DNA of 64,000 nucleotides from Pseudaquabacterium terrae. Its GTDB lineage: Bacteria; Pseudomonadota; Gammaproteobacteria; Burkholderiales; Burkholderiaceae_C. A program made the position numbers and the translations under genes. Below are positions 63,434-64,000 of this stretch, one piece after another. The first letter of the stretch is position 1, and the number at the start of each line of letters is the position of its first letter. Under the pieces are notes generated by a model. That model searched no databases. It was not told where the DNA came from and saw only the letters and a list, made by a program, of their open reading frames with translations. The stretch lies in NCBI RefSeq assembly GCF_013266755.1, contig NZ_JABRWJ010000018.1, positions 1-64,000 on the forward strand, in the 5' to 3' direction.

Positions 63434-64000
63434 TTACGAATGTTCGTGGCGCGGGCCAATCCTTGAAACATCGGCCAGCGCCTGCATACCGAAGGGCTTC
63501 TGCAGGAAGCCGAAGTCGCGCAGCCAGGCCGTCGGCTGGCCCAGCATCTCGGGCGCCAGGCCGGACATCAGGATCACCGGCAGATGCGGCCAGCGACGGC
63601 GCAGCGTGCGCGCGAACTGCAGCCCATCCTGACCGCGGCCGAGGCAGATGTCCGACAGCACCAGCTGCGGCAGCGTGTGCTGGTGCTCGTCGAGCCAGGC
63701 CAGCGCGTCCTCGGCCGAGCGCCGGCTCTCGGTGCGGGCACCCGCTTCGGCCAGCAGGTCCAGCAGCGTCGCGCGGTAGGCATCGTCGTCCTCGACGACC
63801 AGCATCCTCAAACCCGCCAGTCCGTCGGCGCCCGGCTGCGGTTCAGCCTGCGCCGCGGGCAGCGCGCGCGCCAGCGTGGCGGCGACCGGAAAGCGCAGGC
63901 GCACCGTCGTGCCGGCGCCGGGCCGGCTGTCGAGCGTGATGTCGCCGCCGCTCTGCTTGACGAAGCCGTAGACGATCGACAGCCCGAGGCCGCTGCCCTT
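63434..64000 (-). CDS. Hybrid sensor histidine kinase, C-terminal part (runs past window edge)
   Basis: Only the last ~188 residues are here. The 64000 end is in the middle of the kinase ATPase domain: GSGLGLSIVYGFVKQSGGD (G2 box) continues in frame to a C-terminal receiver domain with MLVVEDDDAYR and the phospho-acceptor Asp in VLSDICLGRGQDGLQ. So this is a histidine kinase fused to a receiver. It precedes malE on the same strand by 66 bases and may be its regulator or only a neighbour. Confidence 0.88.
   Translation of the reverse strand, partial: KGSGLGLSIVYGFVKQSGGDITLDSRPGAGTTVRLRFPVAATLARALPAAQAEPQPGADGLAGLRMLVVEDDDAYRATLLDLLAEAGARTESRRSAEDALAWLDEHQHTLPQLVLSDICLGRGQDGLQFARTLRRRWPHLPVILMSGLAPEMLGQPTAWLRDFGFLQKPFGMQALADVSRIGPRHEHS

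Overview
The window looks like chromosomal DNA from a high-G+C betaproteobacterium of the order Burkholderiales, probably on the Rubrivivax/Leptothrix/Roseateles side of the Comamonadaceae-like lineages. The reasons are strong G/C bias at third codon positions, two Bug-family tripartite tricarboxylate receptors, a Gram-negative porin, cytochrome c', a PEP-CTERM protein, several sigma54 activators and abundant divergent regulator/target pairs. Species cannot be fixed from the sequence alone.

Layout. 1-1.0 kb: a lower-G+C gene joining a cyclic-nucleotide-binding domain to a TIR/deoxyribosyltransferase-like domain, an architecture like a Pycsar defence effector, without a visible cyclase. 1.3-4.5 kb: MarR regulator, divergent Bug receptor, cytochrome c' and porin. 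4.7-5.3 kb: a lone PEP-CTERM protein behind a near-consensus sigma54 promoter. 5.4-10.3 kb (minus): sigma54 activator, outer-membrane protein, small periplasmic binding protein and PAS-GGDEF cyclase, a close-packed probable operon. 10.4-18.7 kb (plus): ECF-like sigma factor, single-pass membrane protein, secreted TPR-CHAT protease-like protein and a very large Calx-beta/RTX-like repeat protein, the most system-like accessory block in the window. 18.7-19.4 kb: PIN toxin and Phd-type antitoxin. 19.5-23.3 kb: a MalZ-like GH13 enzyme and a MalT-like LuxR regulator that lacks the usual ATPase domain. 23.3-26.0 kb: GspA/ExeA-like ATPase and GspB-like protein with an unrelated membrane gene between them.

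26-30.5 kb: a LivK-type lipoprotein and, divergently, a DctB/DctD-like two-component pair with no dicarboxylate transporter nearby. 30.6-36.4 kb: a lower-G+C run of small plus-strand genes (TonB-C-domain lipoprotein, gluzincin-like protein, four GNAT acetyltransferases, a two-TM potassium channel and three unknowns), many with start/stop overlaps. 36.5-48.7 kb: two TonB-dependent receptors flanking a sodium/solute symporter, a GNAT, an acyl-CoA thioesterase, a second Bug receptor, a LysR/EamA divergent pair and a saccharopine-dehydrogenase-like protein. 49-56.1 kb: envelope and housekeeping genes (an L,D-transpeptidase variant, a HELGH protein, a Sel1-repeat protein, a 2H phosphoesterase-like protein, a DUF2007-like protein with DxDxDG repeats, a LysE/RhtB exporter, two small envelope proteins, chorismate mutase and a VOC protein).

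56.2-63.4 kb (minus): a complete maltose uptake and phosphorolysis operon: binding protein, two permeases, ATPase, GH65 phosphorylase and beta-phosphoglucomutase. A hybrid histidine kinase cut by the right edge lies just upstream. Together with the GH13 enzyme and MalT-like regulator 40 kb away, this implies two maltodextrin routes, one hydrolytic and one phosphorolytic. I see no rRNA, convincing tRNA, CRISPR array, insertion sequence, prophage or integron attC array.
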